DNA from: Chrysaora quinquecirrha
Lineage: Eukaryota > Cnidaria > Scyphozoa > Semaeostomeae > Pelagiidae
Direction: 5' to 3'
NCBI GenBank assembly: GCA_014526335.1
Contig: JACTAT010000016.1
Span: forward strand, 600,770-664,769
DNA length: 64,000 bases
Part shown: piece after piece, positions 35,990 through 45,752 of the stretch
How positions within the stretch are numbered: the stretch's first letter is position 1
How the letters are laid out: every line of letters starts with the position of its first letter
Program-made: the position numbers and the translations under genes
Notes under the pieces: generated by a model
Seen by the model: the letters and a program-made list of their open reading frames with translations, nothing else
Told to the model about the DNA's origin: nothing
The model's database searches: none

Positions 35990-36093
35990 GGTTGGGGTGG
36001 CGACGAGGTCACATGGGATGCGGAGAAACGTGTTCAACCAACTTTTATCTTGATAATTAGAATTTAGGTTATACCCTATATTCTAAATAATCG
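35990..36093 (-). repeat. KDZ right terminal inverted repeat
   Basis: It is the inverted partner of 22696-22799. GGTTGGGGTGGCGACGAGG is at the inner side and TTCTAAATAATCG at the outer end. Confidence 0.9.
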
Positions 36094-36095
36094 CA

Positions 36096-36956
36096 CAGTT
36101 GAATATTTCTTTTACCATGGAACTCGAGTCCAACAACGCTTTATCATTTCTTGATATCCTAATATCTCGTAATGACAACCAGAGTTTTTCCACTAATTTA
36201 TTTCGTAAAAAGACCTTTACTGGCCTCTACACTAATTTCGCTACTTTGTCTCCTGATATATACAAAATAAACCTCGTGAAAGTTCTTATCTACCGTGCTT
36301 TTCATATTTGTTCTTCCTATCATAATTTTCATGCTGAAATTACTCGCATCAAACATATTCTTCTGCTTAATTGCTATCCTTCTAATCTCATCGACAGCAT
36401 CATTCGTAAGTTTCTTAATCATAAATTTCAAAATAAACCCTCCCCTCGTCCCAATGACGATGGAAAAACTAAGCTCATTTTCTGCCTTCCTTTTCTTGGA
36501 TCGTATAGCTTAAAAATTAAAACCCAATTAACCCGTCTCATCAAACAATGCTATCCTCAAATCAAACTTAATGTTATTTTTACTTACCCCAAGCGCATAT
36601 CTTCTTTCTTTCCCTTCAAAGACAAAATTCCTACCCGAATGTCCTCTAACGTCGTTTATAAATTTAAGTGCCCTGGCTGCAATGCCTCGTACTACGGGAA
36701 AACTTTCCGCCATCTGTCTACACGATGTAGAGAACATTTGGGTATCAATAAACGTGGAGAAACAATAAAAGTTACTCCCTCAGCTATTCTTGACCATATT
36801 AACCAAACTGGCCATTCTGCGTCTCTTGATGATTTCTCTGTTCTTAATAAAGCTGGCAACTCTTTTGACCTCCTTATCCATGAAAGTCTTCTTATCCTGC
36901 ACGATCACCCGTCTCTTAATTCCCAACAGTCCTCTATCCCTTTAGAATTGTTTTAA
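36096..36956 (+). pseudogene. Penelope-like element: RT thumb and GIY-YIG nuclease fragment
   Basis: The frame enters directly from the KDZ boundary, without the reverse-transcriptase palm. It shows the post-RT region typical of Penelope-like elements: NISFTMELE, then LSFLDILI, then RKKTFTGLYTNF. A GIY-YIG endonuclease follows with a CPGC pair, YYGKT, and an R/EH motif (RCREHLG). The stop at 36954-36956 is natural, so only the 5' part is missing. In a full element this product reverse-transcribes the RNA at a nuclease-made nick. The absence of the palm domain makes this copy inactive. Confidence 0.85.
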
Positions 36957-37377
36957 TATCCATGCTTTTTTTTCTTGCTCTCTCGCGCTGTTAGGCTTTA
37001 TTGACCTTTATCGTTTACCTTTTCTCTTGCTTTATTGTGCTTTACTGTGGTATTTCTAACATTTTTTCGCGTAATTATTCCCATACAATAATCTATTGTT
37101 GTAATTAGTATAAATTCGCAAGTTGTAATTTCTAATTTCACTAGCTGATGATGGACCTGCGATAGGTTCGAAACGTACTTAGAGAAAAAAATGGACTAGT
37201 CGATAATTAATTATTTATTTATTCATGTTTATGTCGAATTAACTGGCTATGTCTAAATAACCGTTTATGTCTTTCTGGAATTAAAAATCAAATTTGTCAA
37301 GAAAAGTCAGAGAAGAGAATATGATAAGAAAAAACTATTTATCGTCTGTTTCTACATACTAAAATTTATCAGAAGTA
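36957..37377 (+). repeat. Penelope-like 3' end and pLTR
   Basis: It follows the nuclease stop codon. From about 37085 it is mirrored at 22340-22620. It contains the hammerhead-like motif. The last 45 bases or so (ACTATTTATCGTCTG to TTATCAGAAG) are also mirrored on the left and may be duplicated target sequence. Confidence 0.75.
37136..37190 (+). ncRNA. Hammerhead-ribozyme-like motif (right copy)
   Basis: The core CTGATGA is at 37145-37151, helix II is 37153-37158 with 37164-37169, and GAAA is at 37170-37173. The palindromic ACGT is at 37173-37176, with expected cleavage after A37177. Stem I pairs TTTCACTAG (37136-37144) with the bases after the site, using one bulged T and one A-A mismatch. 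T37152 is an extra base against the standard core. Confidence 0.55.
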
Positions 37378-37384
37378 CCATACG

Positions 37385-37680
37385 GGAATCTAATCCTATT
37401 CATATGAAAAAGCGGGCTGGCCCGGTAAACGAGATATTGCTTCAGCAGTGGCGAGATCTCGGCAGACGGGCTGAAAATTTCTCATATGAACACTCCATCC
37501 CATTAACCGGACTGGAAATGTTTCAATAGAGCATGTATTAAACCGCAAAAGGCTTTTAAGTTGCCAAAATGAACAATTCCGTTTCGGTAGGCGAGCCAAA
37601 ATTATCCCATATGAACAGAACTTGAAATTTATCTCGCTTAGTGGGCAGGCCCGGTAAACGGGATCTTAAGAACAGGCCCT
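37385..37680. mobile_element. Harbinger-type MITE, left end lost
   Basis: The right end GAACAGGCCC followed by TTA matches the terminal motif of the element at 21941. Inside are GGCTGGCCCGGTAAACG and GGCAGGCCCGGTAAACGGG, an internal inverted/direct pair. The left terminus is missing at the boundary with the Penelope-derived sequence. Confidence 0.55.
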
Positions 37681-38380
37681 TAGACTTGTTATGAGTGAAG
37701 GGTGTTCCGAAAAAAAGGAACCCGCTTTAGAAAGTGTTTTTATTTGCGAAACGTAGCTTCAAGGCCAATAAAATTTTGTAATAATATTTAATGTCTACAT
37801 ACAGATTTGTGAGTAAAAGGATAAGTTTTCATATTTCATCTTAGCAAAAATACGCTGTAATGTATTTTTCCTTGATTAATAAAGCATGTGCACAAAGTTT
37901 ATGCACATTTCATGCAATTGAGGATAACTGTTGTTTGGTTAGTAACAGAAAGGGTTTATTGATAGAACCATTTATACACTAGGAATTCTTCTATATCATT
38001 AGAGCTCCATGCTGTTTTTAATTGGGGGAACCTATAATGATCAGCAATCTTAGTTGGAAATGCAAATGTAGCCAGTAGCTACAATCATTAAATACATAAG
38101 CAACTTATACCAGTATGATTTTGAATGTTATTGGAGTGGGTAATTTGCAACGAGAGCCTGCAGTGTAGGGCTTTCGCTTTCTGTAAGGGTCCGGCAGAAA
38201 AAAAGTTGGTTCATAGATACAATGGGGTGCTAGCTAAAGCTACATTTGTTTTCGAACTACTTTCAGTAAGATTCATGAGTATCTGAAGTAGCAAAATGCC
38301 TTGAAAAAACTTCAAAAGTATTTCAATATATGAAATTTTCTGTTCAATTTCATTTTAGAATGGACAAACTAGAATTAAAG
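37681..38380. other. Gene-free stretch
   Basis: I looked here for a signal-peptide exon for the gene starting at 39005 and found no convincing one. AT-rich sequence only. Confidence 0.35.
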
Positions 38381-38560
38381 TGTAGACTTATTACCTTCCT
38401 CCCACTCTTTCGGAAACAGCTTCTAACAACAACAACAACATACAGCTGTTTCCTCAGAGTGGAAGCAAACAGCAACCTGTTGTTGTGGTTGTTCGGGTAA
38501 TTGTTGGTTGTTGTTTGCGAATAGTACGACTCGTGTAATAAGTCTAGAGTAAATGAGCAA
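38381..38560. mobile_element. MITE with TAGACTTATTA ends and AAC/GTT core
   Basis: TAGACTTATTACC near the left and GTGTAATAAGTCTAG at the right are inverted. CAACAACAACAAC and TTGTTGTGGTTGTT make the inner mirrored arms. Related pieces lie at 1420-1500 and 2335-2512. Confidence 0.55.
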
Positions 38561-39004
38561 AAGTAACGTTGATATTAGAAATTGTTGTGATAAATTAAGA
38601 ATTTGTGCTGAAGCGGACAAAGTTACGAATCTACTACCAATATGAAACTACGTTATAGACGGTGCTTCGTTATATAGGGGTTGACAGCTTCCCGGTACGC
38701 CGGTACAGAGCAACCGGTATGCGGTACGACATGTTAAAATCGACCCGGAACGGTACAAACGCAATTTGGCACAGTAAACAATTGAAAGATCAAGGCCATA
38801 CCATGCGCATGTGTGAGAACTGGTACATTATCACGAAAAATGACCGATTCGCTAGCAAAAAGGCGGTACACTGGTACGTTGATAATAGCTGTCACCACCC
38901 ATATATATCTAGTTGTAGCTCTACATCTTATAAAAGAGCAAAAATAAGAAGGCTGACATGCTATCCATCGCTCCTAACTGAAACAAATTTTCATCTCTTC
39001 ACAG
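38561..39004. other. Probable intron sequence
   Basis: The sequence is open in the frame of the next exon but its composition is unlike the protein. An acceptor TCTTCACAG ends at 39004. CGGTAC repeats occur at 38690-38770. Confidence 0.4.
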
Positions 39005-39719
39005 GTATGTTCATGGCAATCCCGGGTGTTCTCAATCAATTCATAGGAGTTACAAGAAGAACCGTAATAAGCAGTTCTGGCATTGACGGAGAAGAGTACT
39101 TTAATATAGCATTACCAGACACGAGACAAGACATTGCAGGAAAAAATGAAACAGAAATTACAACAAAGCACTTTATAATAAAGATTATATCAGTAAAGCC
39201 CAACGTGAAGAAAGCCATTGCAAAAGAGAAGAAAGAAAGCACTATCGAGCTTGGACATGCATTAACTCGATCAGAAAAAGAGACTGCAGCTGCATTGGGT
39301 AGAAATGCTTCAACAGTGAATATGACTATGTCGAAAGTATCAGAGGGAAAATCTGTTAAATCAAAAGAAAATGCATCAACAGGCTTACATGCATCAAAGG
39401 TTTTAAATGCATCGAAGGTGTCTGATGCATCGAAGGTACTACATGCATCGAAGGTGTCTGATGCATCGAAGGTACTACATGCATCGAAGGTGTCTGATGC
39501 ATCGAATGTATTAAATAATTCAAAGGCATTGCATGCATCCAAAGTATTAAATGCATCAACGGTGTTAAATGCATTGAAAGTCTTAAATGCATCAAAGGAG
39601 TTCGATGCATCGAAAGCGTTAAGTGCTGCGTATGCATCGAAAGCAAGAGAAGATACAAGCAAATCTAAAGATTCAAACGTGTCTACGGGACAAAATGTAC
39701 CCTCTTCTTCTTCTTCTTC

Positions 39720-39776
<57 letters not shown>

Positions 39777-40200
39777 TTCTTCTTCCCCTTCGAGTGATGA
39801 AATCACAGAAGAAGATAGGGAAACACTGAAAAAAGCAGTGCTTGAAGAAATATTTGGGAAACTTTCACATGGAGATTATGACCAAGAGAATACAAAGAAA
39901 ATTGACACAAGCAGTGATAAGATGCAGAAGTTGAAAGCAATGGTCGCAAAAAGAAGCCGATTAACAAAAATGTTTGTAAGATTCCTCGAGGACTTGGCTA
40001 AGAAACTGGAGGTTGATGTCGTCAGTGTTGCTAGTGACTTGATTAGTAAAAACGAGAACAGTAGAGACAGTGAGAGACTGACTAATGTTAGAAGCACCAT
40101 TCCATTTGTTCCCCACAATTTCAGGCCATTTATCAGGGTATTGAATGAGATACTTGACGAGGAAATTAACACAGCACGTGCGGTGCATGTTAAAGCGTAA
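39005..40200 (+). CDS. Secreted Ala-Ser-Lys repeat and polyserine protein, main exon
   Basis: The exon begins after TTCACAG in phase 1 with GTATG, like the main exons at 6053 and 11222, so a signal-peptide exon ending in G is expected upstream but was not located. The roughly 398-residue product has an N-terminal polar region, then six-residue units of the type (D/H/N)ASKV(S/L) at 39385-39640. Polyserine from (TCT)n follows at 39706-39785, then an acidic helix. The C-terminal block from about 39960 (MFVRFLEDLAKKLEVD, then VVSVASDLI) matches the gene ending at 19896 at about 16 of 35 positions. Serine repeats give long ORFs on the other strand, which are shadows. The function is unknown; a secreted structural role is inferred. 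Confidence 0.65.
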
Positions 40201-40620
40201 GATACGTTCATTTTTTCTCATATAAGCATGGTTTCTATACTGTCGTAAGCGACGGGGGCGCCTTCCTGTCATTTGTGTCCCCGTAGTGACGGCGGCGATT
40301 TTCATGTTTCCACCAAGCGACGGCAACGAAGGGGACACAGCATTTTTAAAGCATGTTCCTGTCGATGTCGTCGACGGCGACGATCAAAAAACATGTTCCG
40401 TTATCAAAATTCATATTCTCGTTATAGTAACAGACGGGAAAACGATGCCGTCGTTCAAAAATGTTGAAGCAATTTAAAATTGCTGATATTTCGCGTTTAC
40501 GCCGTCGACGGACGGGAAGATGCATAAAATATGTTCCTATATCGTCGTAAGCGTTCCCATTGCCTCCGAGGATGGAAAAATACCTTAAAAGTAGACACGG
40601 AGCAAACAACTTTGAGAAAA
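40201..40620. repeat. CpG-rich repeat-like segment
   Basis: CTATACTGTCGTAAGCGACGG at 40236 and CTATATCGTCGTAAGCGTTCC near 40532 are diverged direct repeats. The interior has many CGTCG and GACGG words, unlike its AT-rich surroundings. No coding evidence is visible. Confidence 0.4.
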
Positions 40621-42048
40621 AAAGTAATACCGACTATTTAATAATAATAATGAAAAGAAGATGAAATAAAAAAAAACAAATTCCAACTTAACCTTGAAAT
40701 ATCTGTAATAAAGTTATGAAAGAAGTTCAACTTAAAAATAAGTTTTATGTATTTTCCAGATAATTTGGAGACCATTTGTAGATATCGCATTTACAAGCCG
40801 CTCCAATCCAGCCGTTTTAATTGAAGAGAACTTTGTTCTTAAGGGCAGTTAGCACTAGTACCATTTACTTATTTTTGGCTTGCAATTTTTCTTGCAGATG
40901 GCTTGCATGCAAGGATTTCAAAGTTTAAAGGGCCTGCAACTGCAAAGTGTCTTCGAATTGGTGACTTGTTGGCTCTTTTGATGATTATGCACGCAAGGAA
41001 AACACTTTATGAACTGGTTCATGTTCACATAGTTTTGTCTTCCATGTTCAATTTTCGGATTATAAAAGAGGACAAAGATATCAATTTCAAGACCCTTTAA
41101 ATTGTGAAATATTCTCAAGCAAATTATCTGCAAGTAAACTGCAGGCAAAATGCTAGTAAATAGCACTAGTGCAAACCGCCCTTTACGCACAGCTCCCACA
41201 AGGGAGGAGTATGTCTTTTAACATGGGAGTACTAGGCGATTATTAATCAAAAATGAGCTGTATTTATGCACTTATGTATTTCTAGAGTAAGCTTTTTAGA
41301 TGTCAGCTATTAATGAATACTTAGCTTATACTCACTATACTAAGCTCGCCAGATCTTTATTATTGGTTCCTTGAAACCGTAACTTCGACCATACAAAGAG
41401 CTTTCAGGCCAAGTTTGTGCAAGCGAAGTCGAATAATATTATTAGTAATAGATAAAAGTGAATGCATTTACTATGACAGATGTTTAATTAATGAAAACAG
41501 CTTTCTTTCAAGTTGTCGTTCCGAGTTATTAATTTAGTAGTCCTAACGTACGACCGTCAACAATGTTTATAAGTGCTGCGCCCAACGTTTATGGCTATTA
41601 GTTCTGCAGATGATTTTTATAGATTCTGGAGATTTTGAAGTGGTAACTGAAACTATATGCGTATAACTATATAATATAATATGCGTATAACTATAACTAT
41701 AACTATACATATAAGAATAGAGAAGTTTCTTAATTGCAAAAAATACATATTAATATGTATGGTAATGAAGAAGGCTCAACATACCTGGGAAAAACAGAAA
41801 GGGGGGATAGGCTTGAGATGTGGAGAGTAACTCGACGATTTCATTGGGCTCTTTAGCAAAGAGAGTCTGGGTCTCAGAGGGTCTTTAGCTCATAGTTAGC
41901 TACTTCATTGGGTCTTTGGCTCTCTATGTTGTCCAGGATAGAATCCCATCTATTGTGAAATGCCATTCGCAGAAAAAAAACATATATTAATGGCTTACGA
42001 AGTCTGTATTTCGGTTTACCGAAAAAGTGCCCGATACATTTAAGTAGA
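40621..42048. other. Gene-free stretch
   Basis: Microsatellite-like ATAACTATA words occur at 41660-41715. ORFs on both strands lack domains. Nothing else is seen. Confidence 0.35.
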
Positions 42049-42250
42049 GCGATATATATATACACTAAGAAGACAAGACTCAAAAGACTAGACTCTTCAT
42101 CTCAACAAGCCTGTTTCGTGGTTTCCCACTCATGAGGAGATGTACAAATAAATATATTCCTATTTCCATCATTTATATGCTACCCCTAGGCCTGTCGAGA
42201 TGAAGAGTCTAGTCTTTTGAGTCTTGTCTTCTTAGTGTATATATATATTA
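42049..42250. mobile_element. Foldback MITE with perfect 50-bp arms
   Basis: GACAAGACTCAAAAGACTAG (arm 42052-42101) and CTAGTCTTTTGAGTCTTGTC (arm 42197-42247) are perfect inverted arms beginning in TATATATA. A spacer of about 95 bp lies between. The arms have not diverged, so the insertion or the last conversion is recent. Confidence 0.8.
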
Positions 42251-42679
42251 GTGGCTTTTATATTTCTCTAACTAAATAGCAATTTGTTTTTCAAAAACCA
42301 GGATTTCAACGATGACCACTTGGGCAATCAGTTTGGCTATGGCCATGAAATTTACAGTGGTACATTAACAGATGCTCTGCTCTGCTGAATGATTTTCAAC
42401 CAGAAGAAAGAGTCGGACAAATTTTCCATTGCAGAACTACCTTGTAAAAGAAATCTTCATGAACTTGGCAATAAATCATGAATCTACAATCCACACTAAC
42501 ACTAGGCAAATATAAGCGATATAACCATAGCTCTATGGAAGTCATTGATCAAAGAATAGTTTAAGGAAAGATTAGAAGAAACTATCTTAAAAAAATAACA
42601 ACATGACTAAATTGATGTTCATTAAACAAGTTAAATTGAAATCAAGAACTATATTAAGCAGAAAGAAGGAATTTTTTTG

Positions 42680-42853
42680 CTGAAGTTAAAATTGAATATG
42701 ACGAATATTAAAGCAAATTACAAAGCAAACCATGGTAATTCTATGTGCAAAAGATGTGGAACCCAAGAGGAAAAAACTGAACACTCGTGGGAATGCCCTG
42801 ATTTTGCCCCCGTTGCATCGACAAAATTGAATGAAAAAATTAAATATTATTGA
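42680..42853 (+). pseudogene. Non-LTR retroelement C-terminal zinc-finger remnant
   Basis: A 57-codon frame contains MCKRCGTQEEKTEHSWEC, a C-x2-C...H-x3-C pattern. This pattern is typical of the region after the reverse transcriptase in several non-LTR retrotransposons. No upstream RT frame is intact. Confidence 0.5.
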
Positions 42854-43062
42854 AATTCAACAAAATAGCAGAGATGTCCATACATTCCCATAAATCTATA
42901 AAAGTTTAAATGTCAGTTTTTCTATTAAATGAGATGATCTTTTGTTCAAATCTAGACGTTTTTTAACTCAACAAGGCTATATTTTGTTATAACATGTCGT
43001 CAATTATTCTACTAAACAAGGGCAATGAAATTTATCAACAGCCCTTTAAACCTACAAAAGCC

Positions 43063-43517
43063 TAGTTAGGCCAATCCTTGAATACTGTGCGCCGGCTTGG
43101 AATCCGTATAAAGACAAACAAATTAAAGCATTAGAATCAGTGCAAAGACGAGCAACAAAGTTGGTGACGGAATTAAAAAATAAATCGTACACGGAGCGCT
43201 TACTTGCCCTCGATCTCGCAACACTAAGCTATAGAAGAAAACGAAGAGATATGATCACATCTTTTAAAATACTACATGGCATGATTGATACTGACAGCAA
43301 AAGATTTTTTGAAAAAAGTACTACCATTATAAGAGGACACAATCTGAAGCTCTTCAAATTTACTTTATCGTCGAACATTAGGAAGAATTATTTCTCGAAC
43401 AGAATAATAAACGAATGGAAAAATTTGCCAGCAACAGTAATAAATGCGAAATCAGTTCTGGAGATTGAAAAATTATATCACGATTTTTATGCAAACCAGA
43501 AGTACAACTGTGACTAA
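43063..43517 (+). pseudogene. Non-LTR retrotransposon ORF2 C-terminal fragment
   Basis: The frame runs without a stop from LVRPILEYCAPAWNPY through ALESVQRRATKLV, RRKRRDMITSFKILHG and FFSNR-type and EWKNLP motifs to a stop at 43515-43517. This is the thumb and C-terminal end of a Jockey/CR1-class ORF2. The fingers and palm are missing: a usual 5' truncation from incomplete target-primed reverse transcription. A 3' UTR follows. Confidence 0.8.
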
Positions 43518-43916
43518 TAAACGCTAAAGGATTTTAGAGGCAAATGGTCTCCTTATCCCTCATTATATCATATTATTGTTATTATTGATACTTTGCCACA
43601 GCATTGTACTAGTAAACGATGAAATGTTTCATTGCAATATCAGTGAATTCGACTGAATGAGATATAATATTTTTCATAGTATATCAGTTTGTCTTCTGCA
43701 TGAGGCAATATTTTATTGTAACATATCAGTGATTATATTATACTATATCTTTTACAATATAGCAATTTGTCTTCTGGATGAGCATAAAATGATCAGTTTT
43801 ATAGGAGACAATATTTCTCTGTTTCAATAAACCTCATTTTTGCTACTGAATGAGATATAATTTCAATGTTGATAATATAGGTTTTTCTAATGGGCGAACT
43901 ACTCCCCTTTTTCTCT
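43518..43916. repeat. Degenerate repeat region
   Basis: ATATCAGTNN, TTTGTCTTCTG and ATGAGATATAAT words recur with loose spacing of 100-120 bp. It may be the 3' UTR of the preceding retroelement fragment plus old duplications. Confidence 0.35.
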
Positions 43917-44971
43917 TTAAGAATACTGCTGTTCTCTTTCATCGTGCAAATTGTTTCCTCTTACATCTCCATCCACTGGTCCATCTCTTGAACTACCTTG
44001 CCTTCTCTCCCAGTCATTTTCTCCAGATCTCTGCCTTTCCATAAATCTCTCCCGACCGTCATCCTCATCTCTGCTACCATCTCTCATGAAAGGCCTATTA
44101 CTCCCTTGTTCTCCAGGCGGATCATCTTGACCGTTTCCTCCATGGTAGACCTCAGGTGCATTAGGTTTCCAATCACCTTTTGGGACATTTTGCCGACCCT
44201 CGCCAGTTATAGGCTCATCTGTTTCATGAAAATGTCCATTACCATCATGATAGCGTCCGTTATCTCCATGGAAATGCTCGTTATCCCCATGAAAATGTCC
44301 GTTATCTCTGTGAAAATTTCCAACATCATCGTGAAAATGTTCGATATCTCCATGAAAATGCCCGACATCATCACGGAAATGTCCGTTATCACCATGGAAA
44401 TGTCCAATATCATCATGGAAATGTCCGTTATCACCATGGAAATGTCCGACATCATCATGAAAATGTCCGTTATCACCATGGAAACGCCTTTCATCATCAT
44501 GAAAATGTCCCTCGTCGTCATGGAAATGTCCGTTATCTTCATGAAAACGCCGGTCGTCATCGTGAAAGTGTCTGTCATCGCCGTGAAAGTTTCTATCCTC
44601 CTCATGATTATAAGGCCCTGGTTCTGCATCTCCGGGACTTTCTTCTTGACTCACAGGTACTTGGGGTCCATCAAATTGTGATTCAGAGTCTCCATACGGC
44701 TGTGAATTTGAATCATAATGGTTATTATCATCATTATGACCATCCCAATTCCGTCTTTCTGGTTTTATGCCCATACCACCGATATTGTAATGCATTGAAC
44801 CTCTATCTTCTTTGCTGTCTTCATCATCTTTCCTTCTGTTTCCAGATTCGTCATAATCTGGTGTTGGTTGATCGACATATTCTGAGTTCTTAGGCACTTT
44901 GAATGGATCGGAAGCATCGATGTCAATGTAACTTTTCCGACTTCCTTTGATATTGATGTCCAATGCAGATT
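43917..44971 (-). CDS. His/Asp-rich heptad-repeat protein, main exon
   Basis: On the minus strand the exon starts after TTTATCAG in phase 1, as in the + strand cluster, and runs to a stop at 43917-43919 (about 351 residues). The first third is acidic and Asn/Tyr-rich. The middle (44209-44600) has about 18 tandem seven-residue units such as GHFHDDV and GHFHGDN, encoded by a 21-bp DNA repeat. The rest is Gly/Asp/Arg-rich. A signal-peptide exon should lie at higher coordinates but was not identified; the gap at 46485-46984 may hide it. Alternating His and Asp pairs suggest metal (Zn, Cu or Ca) binding; that is inference. Confidence 0.65.
44209..44600 (-). repeat. 21-bp coding minisatellite
   Basis: The units encode the GHFH(D/G)D(V/N) heptads of the preceding gene. 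Odd and even units alternate (DDV/DDI with GDN), which implies duplication as pairs of 42 bp. Confidence 0.8.
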
Positions 44972-45299
44972 CTGATAAAAGAATACGATATGAAACGTAA
45001 ATGCAAGTATAAATATAACTACCCTTCATCATGCTCACTTCAAATTAAATAGCTTTAATTCTGCAATGTAACATATATCTACGTAAAGATATATAGCCCA
45101 AAACACGCGAGATTGAAATGAAAAACCTAATTCGGCGAAGATACACGATTTTTTGCAGTCTGCCACAGTAAAGATCGAATAATAGGCTCTACACCACATT
45201 TTTAAGCATTGCTGCATGGACAATTGCATAACAGCAAGGAATATAACAACACAAGGAGAATTTCGATGAGATATTAAGGACAAGAGAATCTTAAGTTAT
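44972..45299. other. Intron or 5' flank of the His/Asp-rich gene
   Basis: The minus-strand ORF at 45035-45283 has a hydrophobic start but no ATG in frame before it, and was not accepted as the signal exon. Confidence 0.3.
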
Positions 45300-45752
45300 C
45301 AGATAGGAAGACTTTCAAAACGCAAGATTAAAGATTGAAGAAAGAAGATTGTCTTTCATCGAGTTTACAAAACAGGAAAGTTGACAATTGAGGACAAGTG
45401 AAGGCGAATTAGGAAGATAACAAGACAAAATATTAGGATCAGATATTGAGGACAAGAGAATCATGACTCATTAGAAAGGAAGATTTTCAGACAGGAAGAT
45501 TAAAGATTGAAGAAAGAAGATTTTCTTTCATCGAGTTAGCAAGGAAGATAACAAGACAAGAAGATTCAAGGTCAGATATCAATGATAAGACAATTACAAA
45601 TCATCAGATACGAAGAATTTTAGACAGGAAGACTAAATATTGAAGAAAGAAGATTGTCTTTAATCAAGTTTGCAAAACAGGAAGATGACGAGGAAGATTG
45701 GCTTAAATCGGGAATATCACAAGGCAGGAAGACAGCTCTGAAATGCTGCTTT
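45300..45752. repeat. Degenerate tandem repeat, about three units
   Basis: TTAAAGATTGAAGAAAGAAG followed by ATTGTCTTTCATCGAG recurs at about 45327, 45499 and, changed, 45627. Spacing is about 130-170 bp. CAAGAGAATC and GATATTGAGGA words also recur. Confidence 0.6.

Larger units (their letters stand above)
22696..36093 (+). mobile_element. KDZ (Kyakuja/Dileera/Zisupton) DNA transposon, 13.4 kb
   Basis: It is bounded by 104-bp inverted repeats and holds a KDZ transposase gene on the + strand and a convergent accessory gene on the - strand. A 3-kb array of a 120-bp repeat separates their 3' ends. The KDZ identity comes from the transposase: the CxC-type cysteine region, GFWP, DACF, CRHG, YDIAC, and PRRVAGFGLTDGEGIERLWS. 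KDZ elements are known from fungi, algae and animals (Zisupton in fish). This one is large and intron-rich. It is inserted beside, or within, a Penelope-like element. Confidence 0.9.

Noticed and set aside
39036..39806. Long minus-strand ORF rich in Glu and Asp
   Set aside because: It is the complement of the (TCT)n and GCATCGAAG repeats of the + strand gene; the + strand has the splice acceptor and the conserved C-terminal block.
43998..44681. Plus-strand ORF across the His/Asp repeat
   Set aside because: A shadow of the 21-bp repeat, whose length is divisible by three; the minus strand has the acceptor in phase 1.
45035..45283. Signal-peptide exon for the His/Asp-rich gene
   Set aside because: The hydrophobic stretch has no in-frame ATG before it and no donor with the needed phase.
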